Part shown: in pieces, positions 33,624 through 41,313 of the stretch
Layout: every line of letters begins with the position of its first letter
Numbering within the stretch: position 1 is the first letter of the stretch
DNA from: Methylosinus sp. Ce-a6
GTDB taxonomy: Bacteria; Pseudomonadota; Alphaproteobacteria; Rhizobiales; Beijerinckiaceae
Assembly (NCBI RefSeq): GCF_009811655.1
Contig: NZ_BGJX01000023.1
Coordinates: 1 to 52,675 of the forward strand
Length of the DNA: 52,675 nucleotides
Direction: 5' to 3'
Notes under the pieces: model-generated
Seen by the model: only the letters and a program-made list of their open reading frames with translations
Databases searched by the model: none
What the model was told of the DNA's origin: nothing
Made by a program: the position numbers and the translations under genes

Positions 33624-34067
33624 GTGCTGACGAAAAAGGGCAAATACGGCATCAAGGCGATGACGTATCTCGCCCGTTTCGAGCCGGGCCGCACCGTCCC
33701 GGTTCAAGAAATCGCCACCACGCAGCGCATCCCGAAGAAGTTTCTCGACGCTATTCTCGGCGAATTGCGCAATCTCGGCTATGTCAGCTCGAAAATGGGC
33801 AAGGGCGGCGGCTACATGCTGGCCCGGCCGGCGGAGACGATCACCGTCGGCAATATCATCCGCGCGCTCGACGGACCGCTCGCGCCGCTCCCTTGCGCGA
33901 GCAAGACGCGTTACCAGCCCTGCGACGATTGCGTGGATGTGGAGCGTTGCGCCGTGCGCCTCGTGATGCAGGACGCGCAACGCGCGCTGTCGGGCGTGCT
34001 CGACAATCGCTCGCTCGCCCATGTGCGCGACCTCGCGGAGAAAGTCCCGCTCTGCTACGAAATTTGA
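33624..34067 (+). CDS. Rrf2-family transcription regulator with four cysteines
   Basis: A 147-residue Rrf2 protein. The N-terminal winged helix (LTKKGKYGIKAMTYLA, VQEIATTQRIPKKFLDAILGELRNLGYVSSKMGKGGGYMLAR) is canonical. The C-terminal part holds C91, C100, C103 and C109 (CxxC-containing PCDDCVDVERC), a spacing unlike the three cysteines of IscR, and could bind an Fe-S cluster or respond to sulfide or persulfide. A fifth cysteine (C144) is near the C-terminus. GTG 33624 has GGAG upstream. It follows the cargo gene by 145 bases and has its own promoter (site C). It probably controls sites A-D (inference). Confidence 0.92.
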   Translation: MLTKKGKYGIKAMTYLARFEPGRTVPVQEIATTQRIPKKFLDAILGELRNLGYVSSKMGKGGGYMLARPAETITVGNIIRALDGPLAPLPCASKTRYQPCDDCVDVERCAVRLVMQDAQRALSGVLDNRSLAHVRDLAEKVPLCYEI

Positions 34068-34176
34068 CGCGTTTCGCGCCGCGGAGTTTTGCGTGAAGCG
34101 CAGCGACGCGCAGCCGCACAATCGCCAGCGAGAACGCGCATCGCCTCCACGACAAGGCGACATTTTTCGATCATAA

Positions 34177-34219
34177 ATCGATCTTCTTTGTAGACTTAAT
34201 CGATATAGTCGCTTAAAGT
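34177..34219 (+). promoter_or_regulatory. promoter and operator-like site D of the DUF1549 gene
   Basis: ATCGAT-CTTCTTT-GTAGAC (34177-34195) matches the site A-C pattern less closely. TAGACT (34191-34196), 17 bases and TAAAGT (34214-34219) could be the promoter, in which case the operator overlaps the -35. The gap 34068-34330 holds no other feature I could support. Confidence 0.5.
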
Positions 34220-34330
34220 TCACCTCCAGCCGCCCGGATGTAGCGCTTTTTGCGCATCTCCCGAGGCGATCGCTTCTCATAAGCATATGACGCCGATGGG
34301 CATACAAAAAAACAACGAGGTTGCGGGCAC

Positions 34331-36661
34331 ATGACGAAGACCTTGAAACGATCCGTGATCGCGATGATGTTGAGCGCCTCCGCGGCGGCCCTCGCGATCG
34401 CCGAAGAACAGAAGGCGCCGGCGGCCGCTCCCGAATCGCCGCGGGCCAGCAAGCCGCATTGGGCCTGGCAGCCGGTCTATCAGCCCTTCGCTCCCAATGT
34501 GCAGAACAAGAATTGGGCGCATTCCTCCTTCGACCCCTTCGTGCTGTCGAAGATCGAGGCGCGCGGCCTCGCCCCCGCGCCGGAGTCCGATCGCGCGACC
34601 TTCATCCGCCGTGCGACGCTCGACGCCTGGGGCCTGATCCCGACGCCGGAGGAGGTCGCGGCCTTCGAGAGCGACGTGAGCCCGGACGCTTATGAGAAGC
34701 TCGTCGACCGTCTGCTCGCTTCGCCGCGCTATGGCGAGCGTCAGGCCCGCTTCTGGCTCGATCTCGCGCGCTACGCGGACAGCGCCGGCTTCCAGAACGA
34801 CAATGCGCGGCCGAACATGTTTCGCTACCGCGACTATGTGATCAAATCGTTCAACGACGACAAGCCCTATTCGCAATTCATCCGCGAGCAGATCGCCGGC
34901 GACGAGATCGCGCCCGGCGATCAGGAGGTGCTGGTCGCGACTGGTTTCCTCGCCGGCTATCCGGACAACAGCAACTCGCGCGATCTGGTGCAGCGCAAAT
35001 ATCAGATCACGACGGACATCGTCGACACGGTCGGCCAGGCGATCCTCGGCGCGACGGTCGGCTGCGCGCGCTGCCACAATCACAAGACCGACAAGTTCAC
35101 GCAGAAGGATTATTATTCGCTGCAGGCATTCTTCGCCAACACCGCTTTCGACGAGAAGGCTCCGGCCAAGAAGGGCGAGGCGGAGGCCGATTTCCAGAAG
35201 GACCAGGCCGTCTACAACGAGGCGACCAAAGCCATTCGCGCGCGCCAGAAGGAGATCATCGACTCCGTTCGCGAGGCTGCGCTGAAATATCACAAAGAGC
35301 GCTATCTGACCGACAGCCGCGAAGCGATCTTCAAACCGAAGGAGCAGTGGAACGCGCTCGACCGCTGGGTCAATCATCGTCTCGTGGCGGTGACCGACGA
35401 TAATGCGCTCGCCGGCTTCCTGCGCTACGCCGCCGACGACAAGAGCGCGCCGGAGCACAGCGCGGAAATCGTCAAAAAGGCCGAGGAATATCAAAAGCTG
35501 ACGCAGGAGCTGCGCAAGTTCGTCAATCTGCGTCCGACCAAGGGCTCATTGAACTTCACCGCCGCCACCGAGCTCGGCCACAGCGATTCGCCGCCCACGC
35601 ATATTCTCTTCGTCGGCAATCACGAGAAGCCGCTCGACGAGGTGCAGCCGGCCTTCCCGGAGGGAATTACGAGCGAGCTGCCCGACATCAAGCCGACGGC
35701 GACCTCCTCCGGACGTCGCACCGCGCTCGCCGACTGGCTGGTCGGCGAGAAGAATCCGCTCACCGCCCGCGTTTTCGTGAACCGGGCGTGGAACCAATAT
35801 TTCGGCAAGGGAATCGTCGGCACCGTCAGCGACTTCGGCAAAGCGGGCGACAAGCCGACCAATCAGGAGCTGCTCGACCATCTCGCTTTCACTTTCGTGA
35901 AGGACGGATGGAGCGTGAAGAAGCTGCATCGCTCCATTCTGCTCTCGGCGACCTATCGCCAGTCCTCCGACTATCGTGAGGCCGTCGCCAAGGCCGATCC
36001 CGAGAACAAGCTGCTCGCCGTCTTCCCGCGCAAGCGCCTCGAGGCCGAGGAGATTCGCGACTCGATCCTCGTCGCCTCCGGCAGGCTGAACGAGCGTGTC
36101 GGCGGCCCGAGCGTGTTCCCGCCCATCCCGGCCAATCTCACCGGCGGCGGCAATTTCAATCAGGATCCGGCGTGGATCACCTCGAAGGACCCGCAGGATC
36201 ATACGCGGCGCAGCCTCTACATCTTCACGCGGCGCAGCCTGCCCTATCCGCTGCTGGAGACCTTCGACATGGCCAATCCGCAGCAGATTCACAGCAAGCG
36301 CGATGTGACGACGACGCCGTTGCAGGCGCTCACGCTCTACAACAGCGATCTCGTCTTCCAATGGTCGCAGGCGCTCGCGGGCCGCGTGATCGAGGAGGCG
36401 GGCGAGAATGAGGCGGCGCAGCTCGAGAGGCTCTATCTCGTGCTGTTCGGCCGCAAGCCGACCGAACCCGAGGTCAGCGCCCTGCACGCCTTCCTCGAGC
36501 AGCATCAGAAGACGATCGTCGCCAAGGCGGAGAACGGCAAGTTCTCGATCGCCGTGCCGGTGACGACCAAAGCGCATTTCACCGATCCGCTGCGCGCATC
36601 GGCCTTCGTCGATCTCGTGCACACCGTCGTGAACAGCAACGACTTCGTCTATCGCTTCTAA
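34331..36661 (+). CDS. DUF1549/DUF1553 secreted protein with CxxCH motif
   Basis: A 776-residue exported protein (signal peptide to about residue 24) with the DUF1549-DUF1553 pair, well known from Planctomycetes. DUF1549 includes DRLLASPRYGERQARFWLDLARYADSAGFQ and GCARCHNHKTDKF, where C245, C248 and H249 form a CxxCH heme-binding motif. DUF1553 holds VFVNRAWNQYFGKGIVGTVSDFGKAGDKPTNQELLDHLA and KRLEAEEIRDSILVASGRLN. Its reaction is unknown. It is immediately followed by a DUF1501 gene, the usual partner. If a heme is attached, the nearby Ccm system would be needed. Such pairs are uncommon in Alphaproteobacteria as far as I recall. Confidence 0.9.
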   Translation: MTKTLKRSVIAMMLSASAAALAIAEEQKAPAAAPESPRASKPHWAWQPVYQPFAPNVQNKNWAHSSFDPFVLSKIEARGLAPAPESDRATFIRRATLDAWGLIPTPEEVAAFESDVSPDAYEKLVDRLLASPRYGERQARFWLDLARYADSAGFQNDNARPNMFRYRDYVIKSFNDDKPYSQFIREQIAGDEIAPGDQEVLVATGFLAGYPDNSNSRDLVQRKYQITTDIVDTVGQAILGATVGCARCHNHKTDKFTQKDYYSLQAFFANTAFDEKAPAKKGEAEADFQKDQAVYNEATKAIRARQKEIIDSVREAALKYHKERYLTDSREAIFKPKEQWNALDRWVNHRLVAVTDDNALAGFLRYAADDKSAPEHSAEIVKKAEEYQKLTQELRKFVNLRPTKGSLNFTAATELGHSDSPPTHILFVGNHEKPLDEVQPAFPEGITSELPDIKPTATSSGRRTALADWLVGEKNPLTARVFVNRAWNQYFGKGIVGTVSDFGKAGDKPTNQELLDHLAFTFVKDGWSVKKLHRSILLSATYRQSSDYREAVAKADPENKLLAVFPRKRLEAEEIRDSILVASGRLNERVGGPSVFPPIPANLTGGGNFNQDPAWITSKDPQDHTRRSLYIFTRRSLPYPLLETFDMANPQQIHSKRDVTTTPLQALTLYNSDLVFQWSQALAGRVIEEAGENEAAQLERLYLVLFGRKPTEPEVSALHAFLEQHQKTIVAKAENGKFSIAVPVTTKAHFTDPLRASAFVDLVHTVVNSNDFVYRF

Positions 36662-36701
36662 AAAGAGACAACGGACAATCCGAACCGAGGGGAGCAGGCA
36701 T

Positions 36702-38156
36702 ATGCTCATCAAGACATCGCGTCGTGAGTGGCTGCGCAGCGCGGCCTATGGAGTCGGCGGTTTCGCCGTGAGTGGAATGATGCCGGGCGGCGGCTGGTTC
36801 GGCGCGCCGGACGCCAATGCGGCGGCTTTCGTCGATCCGCTGGCGCCCAAGCAGCCGCATTTCCCGGCAAAGGTGAAATCGGTCATCTGGCTGCATTTGG
36901 ACGGCGCGCCGAGCACGCTCGATCTCTACGACTACAAGCCCGAGCTCGAGCGTCTGGCCGGGCAGGATATTCCGGCCTCTTTCCTCGAGGGCGTCAAGAC
37001 CTCGACGCAGGGCGGCGTCGGCAAGCTTTTCGCGACGAAGCGCACATGGAAGCAATATGGCCAGAGCGGCGCTTGGTTCTCCGACCTGCTGCCCAATCTC
37101 GCGCAGCAGGCCGACAGACTGACCTTCGTCAAGTCCAGCGTCACCGTCGGCGCGACGCATGATATCTCGATCCTGAAGCTCAACACCGGCGATCTCAGCC
37201 CCGGCCGCCCGTCGCTCGGCGCCTGGGTCGCCTATGCGCTCGGCTCGGCCAATCCCGATCTGCCGCCCTATGTCGTGCTCTATGGCGGCCAGCGCGAGCC
37301 GCGCGCGGGCTCGGTGAATTGGAGCTCCGGCTTCCTGCCGGCGGTCTATCAGGGCACGGCCTTCCGCCCCGGTCCGCAGCCGATCCTGCATCAGGCGCCG
37401 CCGGAGCTGATCGGCCTGAAGCAGCAGCGCGAGAGCCTCGATCTGCTGCATCAGCTCAACGAGATCCGCTCCGCCACGCGGCCCGACGACAGCGAGCTCG
37501 CCGCGCGCACCAATTCCTACGATCTCGCCTATCGCATGGAGGCGACGGCGCCCGAGGCGGTCGATCTCTCGAAAGAAACCGAGGCCACCAAGGCGCTCTA
37601 CGGCCTCGACGACGAGGCGACGCGCGACATGGGCACGGTGCTGTTGCGCGCCCGCCGCCTCGTCGAGCGCAATGTGCGCTTCGTGCATGTGGTGTCCGGC
37701 CCGATCTCGGGACTCGGCCAGGCCGACGACGCTAGCTGGGACGCGCATCGCCAGCTCGAGCGCAATCACAGCGCCCATGCGCGCGCGATCGACAAGCCGG
37801 TCGCCGGCCTGCTCGCCGATCTCCAGTCGCGCGGCCTCCTCGACGACACGCTGATCGTGTGGACGTCGGAGTTCGGCCGCACGCCCTACGGCCAGAGCGG
37901 CGACGGTCGCGACCATAATCCCTGGGGCTATACGCAATGGCTGGCCGGCGGCGGCCTGAAGCATGGCGTCACCTATGGCCGCACCGACGATCTCGGCCTC
38001 AAGACAATCGAGAATCCGGTCGACACCTATGACCTTCATGCGACGGTGCTCCAGCTCCTCGGACTGGATCACCTCAAGACGATCTATCTGCGCGCCGGCC
38101 GCGCCGAGCGTCCGACGGTGGTCTACGGCAAGGTCGTGAACGACATTCTCGCCTGA
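36702..38156 (+). CDS. DUF1501 protein with Tat signal
   Basis: A 484-residue protein of the DUF1501 family (alkaline-phosphatase/sulfatase-like fold). The N-terminus has a twin-arginine signal, SRREWLRSAAYGVGGFAVSG, so it is exported folded, perhaps with a metal cofactor. Family blocks are VIWLHLDGAPSTLDLYDYKPEL, VKSSVTVGATHDISILKLNTG, and the C-terminal LIVWTSEFGRTPYGQSGDGRDHNPWGYTQWLAGGG with the conserved His/Asp residues. It lies 40 bases after the DUF1549 gene and is certainly co-transcribed. Substrate unknown. Confidence 0.92.
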   Translation: MLIKTSRREWLRSAAYGVGGFAVSGMMPGGGWFGAPDANAAAFVDPLAPKQPHFPAKVKSVIWLHLDGAPSTLDLYDYKPELERLAGQDIPASFLEGVKTSTQGGVGKLFATKRTWKQYGQSGAWFSDLLPNLAQQADRLTFVKSSVTVGATHDISILKLNTGDLSPGRPSLGAWVAYALGSANPDLPPYVVLYGGQREPRAGSVNWSSGFLPAVYQGTAFRPGPQPILHQAPPELIGLKQQRESLDLLHQLNEIRSATRPDDSELAARTNSYDLAYRMEATAPEAVDLSKETEATKALYGLDDEATRDMGTVLLRARRLVERNVRFVHVVSGPISGLGQADDASWDAHRQLERNHSAHARAIDKPVAGLLADLQSRGLLDDTLIVWTSEFGRTPYGQSGDGRDHNPWGYTQWLAGGGLKHGVTYGRTDDLGLKTIENPVDTYDLHATVLQLLGLDHLKTIYLRAGRAERPTVVYGKVVNDILA

Positions 38157-38163
38157 CGAGTGA

Positions 38164-38187
38164 CGCCGGAGCCGCATGGCTCCGGCG
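38164..38187 (+). terminator. perfect 10-bp hairpin after the DUF1501 gene
   Basis: CGCCGGAGCC (38164-38173), loop GCAT, GGCTCCGGCG (38178-38187). There is no T-run, so it may be an attenuator or processing site within the cluster instead of a full terminator. Confidence 0.6.
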
Positions 38188-38294
38188 CTTGCCAGAAATT
38201 CGGCTCGCGGCGCGGACGAACGCGCCGCGAGAACGACCGGCCGCGCCCGCCGGTCCCTATTCGAAACCTCGAGGCAGGATTGCAAAAAAGCGTC

Positions 38295-38708
38295 ATGAGC
38301 CGCACGCCTACATATCGAAATTTCGTCTCGCGTTCCGCCCTATGCGCCGTCCTCGTCGCCACTCCGGCGCTGGCCGCGCTGGACCTGCGCGACTACGACG
38401 ACGATCTGATGCGCGATCTCGAAAAGACGATCAAATATTTCGAGCCGGACATCACCGCGAGAAATGCGCAGGCCGCCAAGGAGGACGCCGAAGTTCTGCT
38501 CGACGGATTCCGCTACACCGAGGATTATTTCGCCAAGAAAGGCAAGGACGACGCCGTGGCGATCTCCCGCGACGGATCGCGGCTCGTCGCCGATGTCGTT
38601 CAAAATGTCGAAAAAGGCGATTTCGACGCCGCCGCCGCCTCGGCGCGCGAGGCGACGCAAGTCTGCAAATCCTGCCATGAAATCTACAAACCCCGCCTCG
38701 CGCGCTGA
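38295..38708 (+). CDS. cytochrome c'-like protein (CKSCH)
   Basis: A 137-residue periplasmic protein with a signal peptide (cleavage probably after TPALA, about residue 27) and a mostly helical body. CKSCH near the end (C124, C127, H128) is a heme c site in the position typical of cytochrome c'/c556-like four-helix proteins. ATG 38295 has only a poor ribosome site; TTG 38280 (five residues longer) has GAGG upstream and is an alternative. It is third in the redox cluster, after a hairpin. Confidence 0.82.
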   Translation: MSRTPTYRNFVSRSALCAVLVATPALAALDLRDYDDDLMRDLEKTIKYFEPDITARNAQAAKEDAEVLLDGFRYTEDYFAKKGKDDAVAISRDGSRLVADVVQNVEKGDFDAAAASAREATQVCKSCHEIYKPRLAR

Positions 38709-38731
38709 CAACCCCTCGAGGAAACGCCCCC

Positions 38732-39622
38732 ATGACGCGTAAGACCGCAAACGAGTTCCCGCCCGGAATATTGAAGCTCTTCGATCTCTTCGTGCATGGC
38801 GATATCGACCGGCGCGGCTTCGTCGATGGCGCCAAGAAATTCGCCATCGGCGCCGCCGCGGCGACGGCCTTCCTCGAGGAGCTGCTGCCGCGCTTCGCCG
38901 AGGCCGAGGTCGTCAAGAAGGACGATCCGCGCATCATCGGCAAGACGCTCGAGGTTCCCTCGCCCGAGGGCAATGGAACGGTGAAGGGCTATTTCGTGCA
39001 GCCCGCCAAGACGCAAGGCAAATTGCCGACCGTCCTCGTCATCCACGAGAATCGCGGCCTCAATCCGCACATAGAGGACATCGCCCGCCGCCTCGCGCTC
39101 GCCGATTTCGTCGTCTTCGCGCCGGACGCGCTGGCGCCGCTCGGCGGCTATCCCGGCGACGAGGACAAGGCGCGCGAGCTTTTCCCCAAGCTCGATCAGG
39201 CGAAGACGCGCAACGATTTCATCGCCGCCTTTGGCGCGCTGAAGAGCTGCCCGATCGGCAATGGCAAGGTCGGCGCGGTCGGCTTCTGCTACGGCGGCGG
39301 CGTGGTGAATTTCCTCGCCACCAAGCTGCCCGATCTCGCCGCCGGCGTGCCCTTCTATGGCGCGCAGCCGCCGGCCGAGGAGGTCGTGAAGATCAAAGCG
39401 TCGCTGCTCATTCAATACGCCGGCGTCGACGATCGCATCAACGCCGGCTGGCCCGCCTATGAGACCGCGCTGAAAGCCGCGCATGTCGATTATCAGGCCT
39501 TCGTCTATCCGGGCGTGCAGCACGGCTTCAACAATGACACGACGCCGCGTTTCGACGCCGCGGCGGCCGAGCTCGCCTGGAAGCGCACCGTCGATTTCTT
39601 CAATGCGCGTCTGCGCGCCTGA
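38732..39622 (+). CDS. dienelactone hydrolase family protein (YghX-like)
   Basis: A 296-residue alpha/beta hydrolase. The catalytic triad is readable: C186 in GFCYGGG, D234 in GVDDRIN and H264 in VQHGFNND, the Cys-Asp-His set of dienelactone hydrolases. The N-terminal 60 residues include DRRGFVDGAKKFAIGAAAATAFLEEL, which resembles a Tat signal, so it is probably exported. GAGGAAA precedes ATG 38732. Carboxylic-ester or lactone substrates are likely, but the natural one is unknown. It lies 23 bases after the cytochrome gene. Confidence 0.9.
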   Translation: MTRKTANEFPPGILKLFDLFVHGDIDRRGFVDGAKKFAIGAAAATAFLEELLPRFAEAEVVKKDDPRIIGKTLEVPSPEGNGTVKGYFVQPAKTQGKLPTVLVIHENRGLNPHIEDIARRLALADFVVFAPDALAPLGGYPGDEDKARELFPKLDQAKTRNDFIAAFGALKSCPIGNGKVGAVGFCYGGGVVNFLATKLPDLAAGVPFYGAQPPAEEVVKIKASLLIQYAGVDDRINAGWPAYETALKAAHVDYQAFVYPGVQHGFNNDTTPRFDAAAAELAWKRTVDFFNARLRA

Positions 39623-39641
39623 GAACGGATGAGGAAAAGCC

Positions 39642-40199
39642 ATGAGAGCCACGACGCTCCTTTTCGGCCTCGCGCTCGGCGCGCTTTCGTCGGCGCTTTT
39701 CGCCGCCGATGGCGCCGCCCAGCAGGCGCCGGCTCCCGCCGCCCCGGCGGCGCCGGCGCCCGTCACGCCGCAGAATGATCCGGCCTACACCTACAAGACG
39801 CTGCGGCTCAACCGCGCCGCCTTCGACGCTCTGCTCGCCAAGCCCGAAGATCTGCTCGTCCTCGACATTCGCCGGCCCGACGAGCTGATCAAGAATGGCG
39901 GCTTCCCCGCCTATCTGAGCATTCAGACGAAAGACGTTCAGAAACATCTCTCCTATATCCCGCGCGACCGGCTCATCGTCACCGTCTCCAATCGCGCGCA
40001 TCGCGCCGGCGCGGTCGGCGATATTCTCGCCGGGCTCGGCTATCGCGTCGTCGGCGCGATCGGCGTGCTCGATTATCAGGACGAGGGCGGGACTCTGACG
40101 AAGATCGCGCCGCCGGCGCCCGCCGCTGCGGCCGGCGCTCCCGCGTCTGGCGCTCCGGCCGCCGCTACGTCGGCGGCGACGACAAATGGCGCGAAGTGA
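39642..40199 (+). CDS. periplasmic rhodanese-like protein lacking the catalytic cysteine
   Basis: A 185-residue exported protein: signal peptide (to about residue 28), a Pro/Ala linker, then a rhodanese fold with LLVLDIRRPDELIKNGGFPAYLSI and the strand before the active-site loop (RLIVTVSNRAHRAG). In active rhodaneses this loop begins with cysteine (CRxGxRS); here it reads VSNRAHRA and the protein has no cysteine at all. It cannot transfer sulfur in the usual way and may bind an anion or partner. The C-terminus is Ala/Pro-rich. GAGGAA lies upstream of ATG 39642, 19 bases after the hydrolase stop. Confidence 0.85.
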   Translation: MRATTLLFGLALGALSSALFAADGAAQQAPAPAAPAAPAPVTPQNDPAYTYKTLRLNRAAFDALLAKPEDLLVLDIRRPDELIKNGGFPAYLSIQTKDVQKHLSYIPRDRLIVTVSNRAHRAGAVGDILAGLGYRVVGAIGVLDYQDEGGTLTKIAPPAPAAAAGAPASGAPAAATSAATTNGAK

Positions 40200-40206
40200 G
40201 GCGACG

Positions 40207-40761
40207 ATGCGTAAAGTTGCGATCCTCTCCGCTCTCGCGGCCACTCTCGTAGCCGGCCCAGCCTTCGCGGCGTTGAAGACGGGCTCCGACGCGCCGGATT
40301 TCACCGCTCCGGCCGCCATCGGCGGGAAGGACTTCGTCTTCTCGCTGGCCGAGGCGCTGAAGAAAGGACCTGTCGTCCTCTATTTCTACCCCAAATCCTT
40401 CACGCGCGGCTGCACCATAGAGGCGCATGAATTCGCCGAGAACTTCGACAATTTCTCGGCGGCCGGCGCTTCGCTGATCGGCGTCTCCGCCGACACGATC
40501 GCGACGCAGCGCGAATTCTCGACCAAGGAATGCCGCGACAAATTCCCCGTCGCGGCGGACCCCGATCTCTCCGTCATCGACGCCTATGACGCCAAGCGCG
40601 ACCGTCCGACTCGAGATGGCGACACCGTGTCGGATCGCATCTCCTATGTCGTGACGCCGGACGGAAAGATCGGCTTGACCTATGTGAGCGCCGATCCGAT
40701 CCAGCATGTCGCAGAAACGCTTCGTTTCGTGCGGCAATGGCGTGAAAGCCGCAAGCGCTGA
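40207..40761 (+). CDS. exported peroxiredoxin (BCP/PrxQ-like)
   Basis: A 184-residue thiol peroxidase with a signal peptide (VAILSALAATLVAGPAFA). The peroxidatic site is FYPKSFTRGCTIEAHEF with C69; C109 (STKECRDKFPVAAD) may be the resolving cysteine. It reduces peroxides in the periplasm with an unknown electron donor. ATG 40207 has GAGG 7 bases upstream; its ribosome site lies at the rhodanese stop (40199), so the genes are coupled. A periplasmic location is unusual for this family. Confidence 0.92.
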   Translation: MRKVAILSALAATLVAGPAFAALKTGSDAPDFTAPAAIGGKDFVFSLAEALKKGPVVLYFYPKSFTRGCTIEAHEFAENFDNFSAAGASLIGVSADTIATQREFSTKECRDKFPVAADPDLSVIDAYDAKRDRPTRDGDTVSDRISYVVTPDGKIGLTYVSADPIQHVAETLRFVRQWRESRKR

Positions 40762-40791
40762 GATTTCAAAACTCGACATGAAGGAACGATC

Positions 40792-41283
40792 ATGAGTCTG
40801 TATTCGATGCGCGCGCGCGCGCTTCTGAGCGGCGCGCTCGTGGCAAGTTGCGTTGCTCTGACCTCCGCCTCGGCGCAGGCGCCCGGTCCCTCGCCGGCGA
40901 AAATCGCGGTCGAGAGCCGGCGGGCGGAATTCACGCTCATCGGCAATTTCTTCCGTTGGTTCGGCGGCGTCGCCAGAGGCAATGCGCCTTATGACGAGGC
41001 CGAGGCGAAGAAGCGCGCGGCGCGCATCGCTTTCCTCGCCGATCTGCTCGACGAATCCTTCCCGGATATCTCCAATGTCGGCGAGCCGGACAGCAAAGCG
41101 AAGCCGGAAATCTGGAAAGAGAAGGCGGAATTCGACAAGAAGCTCGCCAAATTCAAGGAGGACGCCCGCGTCTTCGCCGACACTATCGCCAAGGAGAAGG
41201 GCGCGACGGAGGGCTTCAAGACCGCCGTCGCGAATCTCGGCCAGGATTGCAAGGGCTGCCACGACTCCTACAAGGCGAAGTAA
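40792..41283 (+). CDS. cytochrome c'-like protein (CKGCH)
   Basis: A 163-residue periplasmic protein with a signal peptide ending SASAQA (about residue 30). The helical body ends in LGQDCKGCHDSYKAK, with C153, C156 and H157 as the heme c site at the C-terminus, the cytochrome c' layout. Members bind NO or CO or transfer electrons. AAGGAACG precedes ATG 40792. It lies next to the cytochrome b gene, a frequent pairing in which cytochrome b donates electrons to c'. Confidence 0.92.
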   Translation: MSLYSMRARALLSGALVASCVALTSASAQAPGPSPAKIAVESRRAEFTLIGNFFRWFGGVARGNAPYDEAEAKKRAARIAFLADLLDESFPDISNVGEPDSKAKPEIWKEKAEFDKKLAKFKEDARVFADTIAKEKGATEGFKTAVANLGQDCKGCHDSYKAK

Positions 41284-41313
41284 ATAGGGGCGAGGCGAAA
41301 TAGCGCGAGACGA

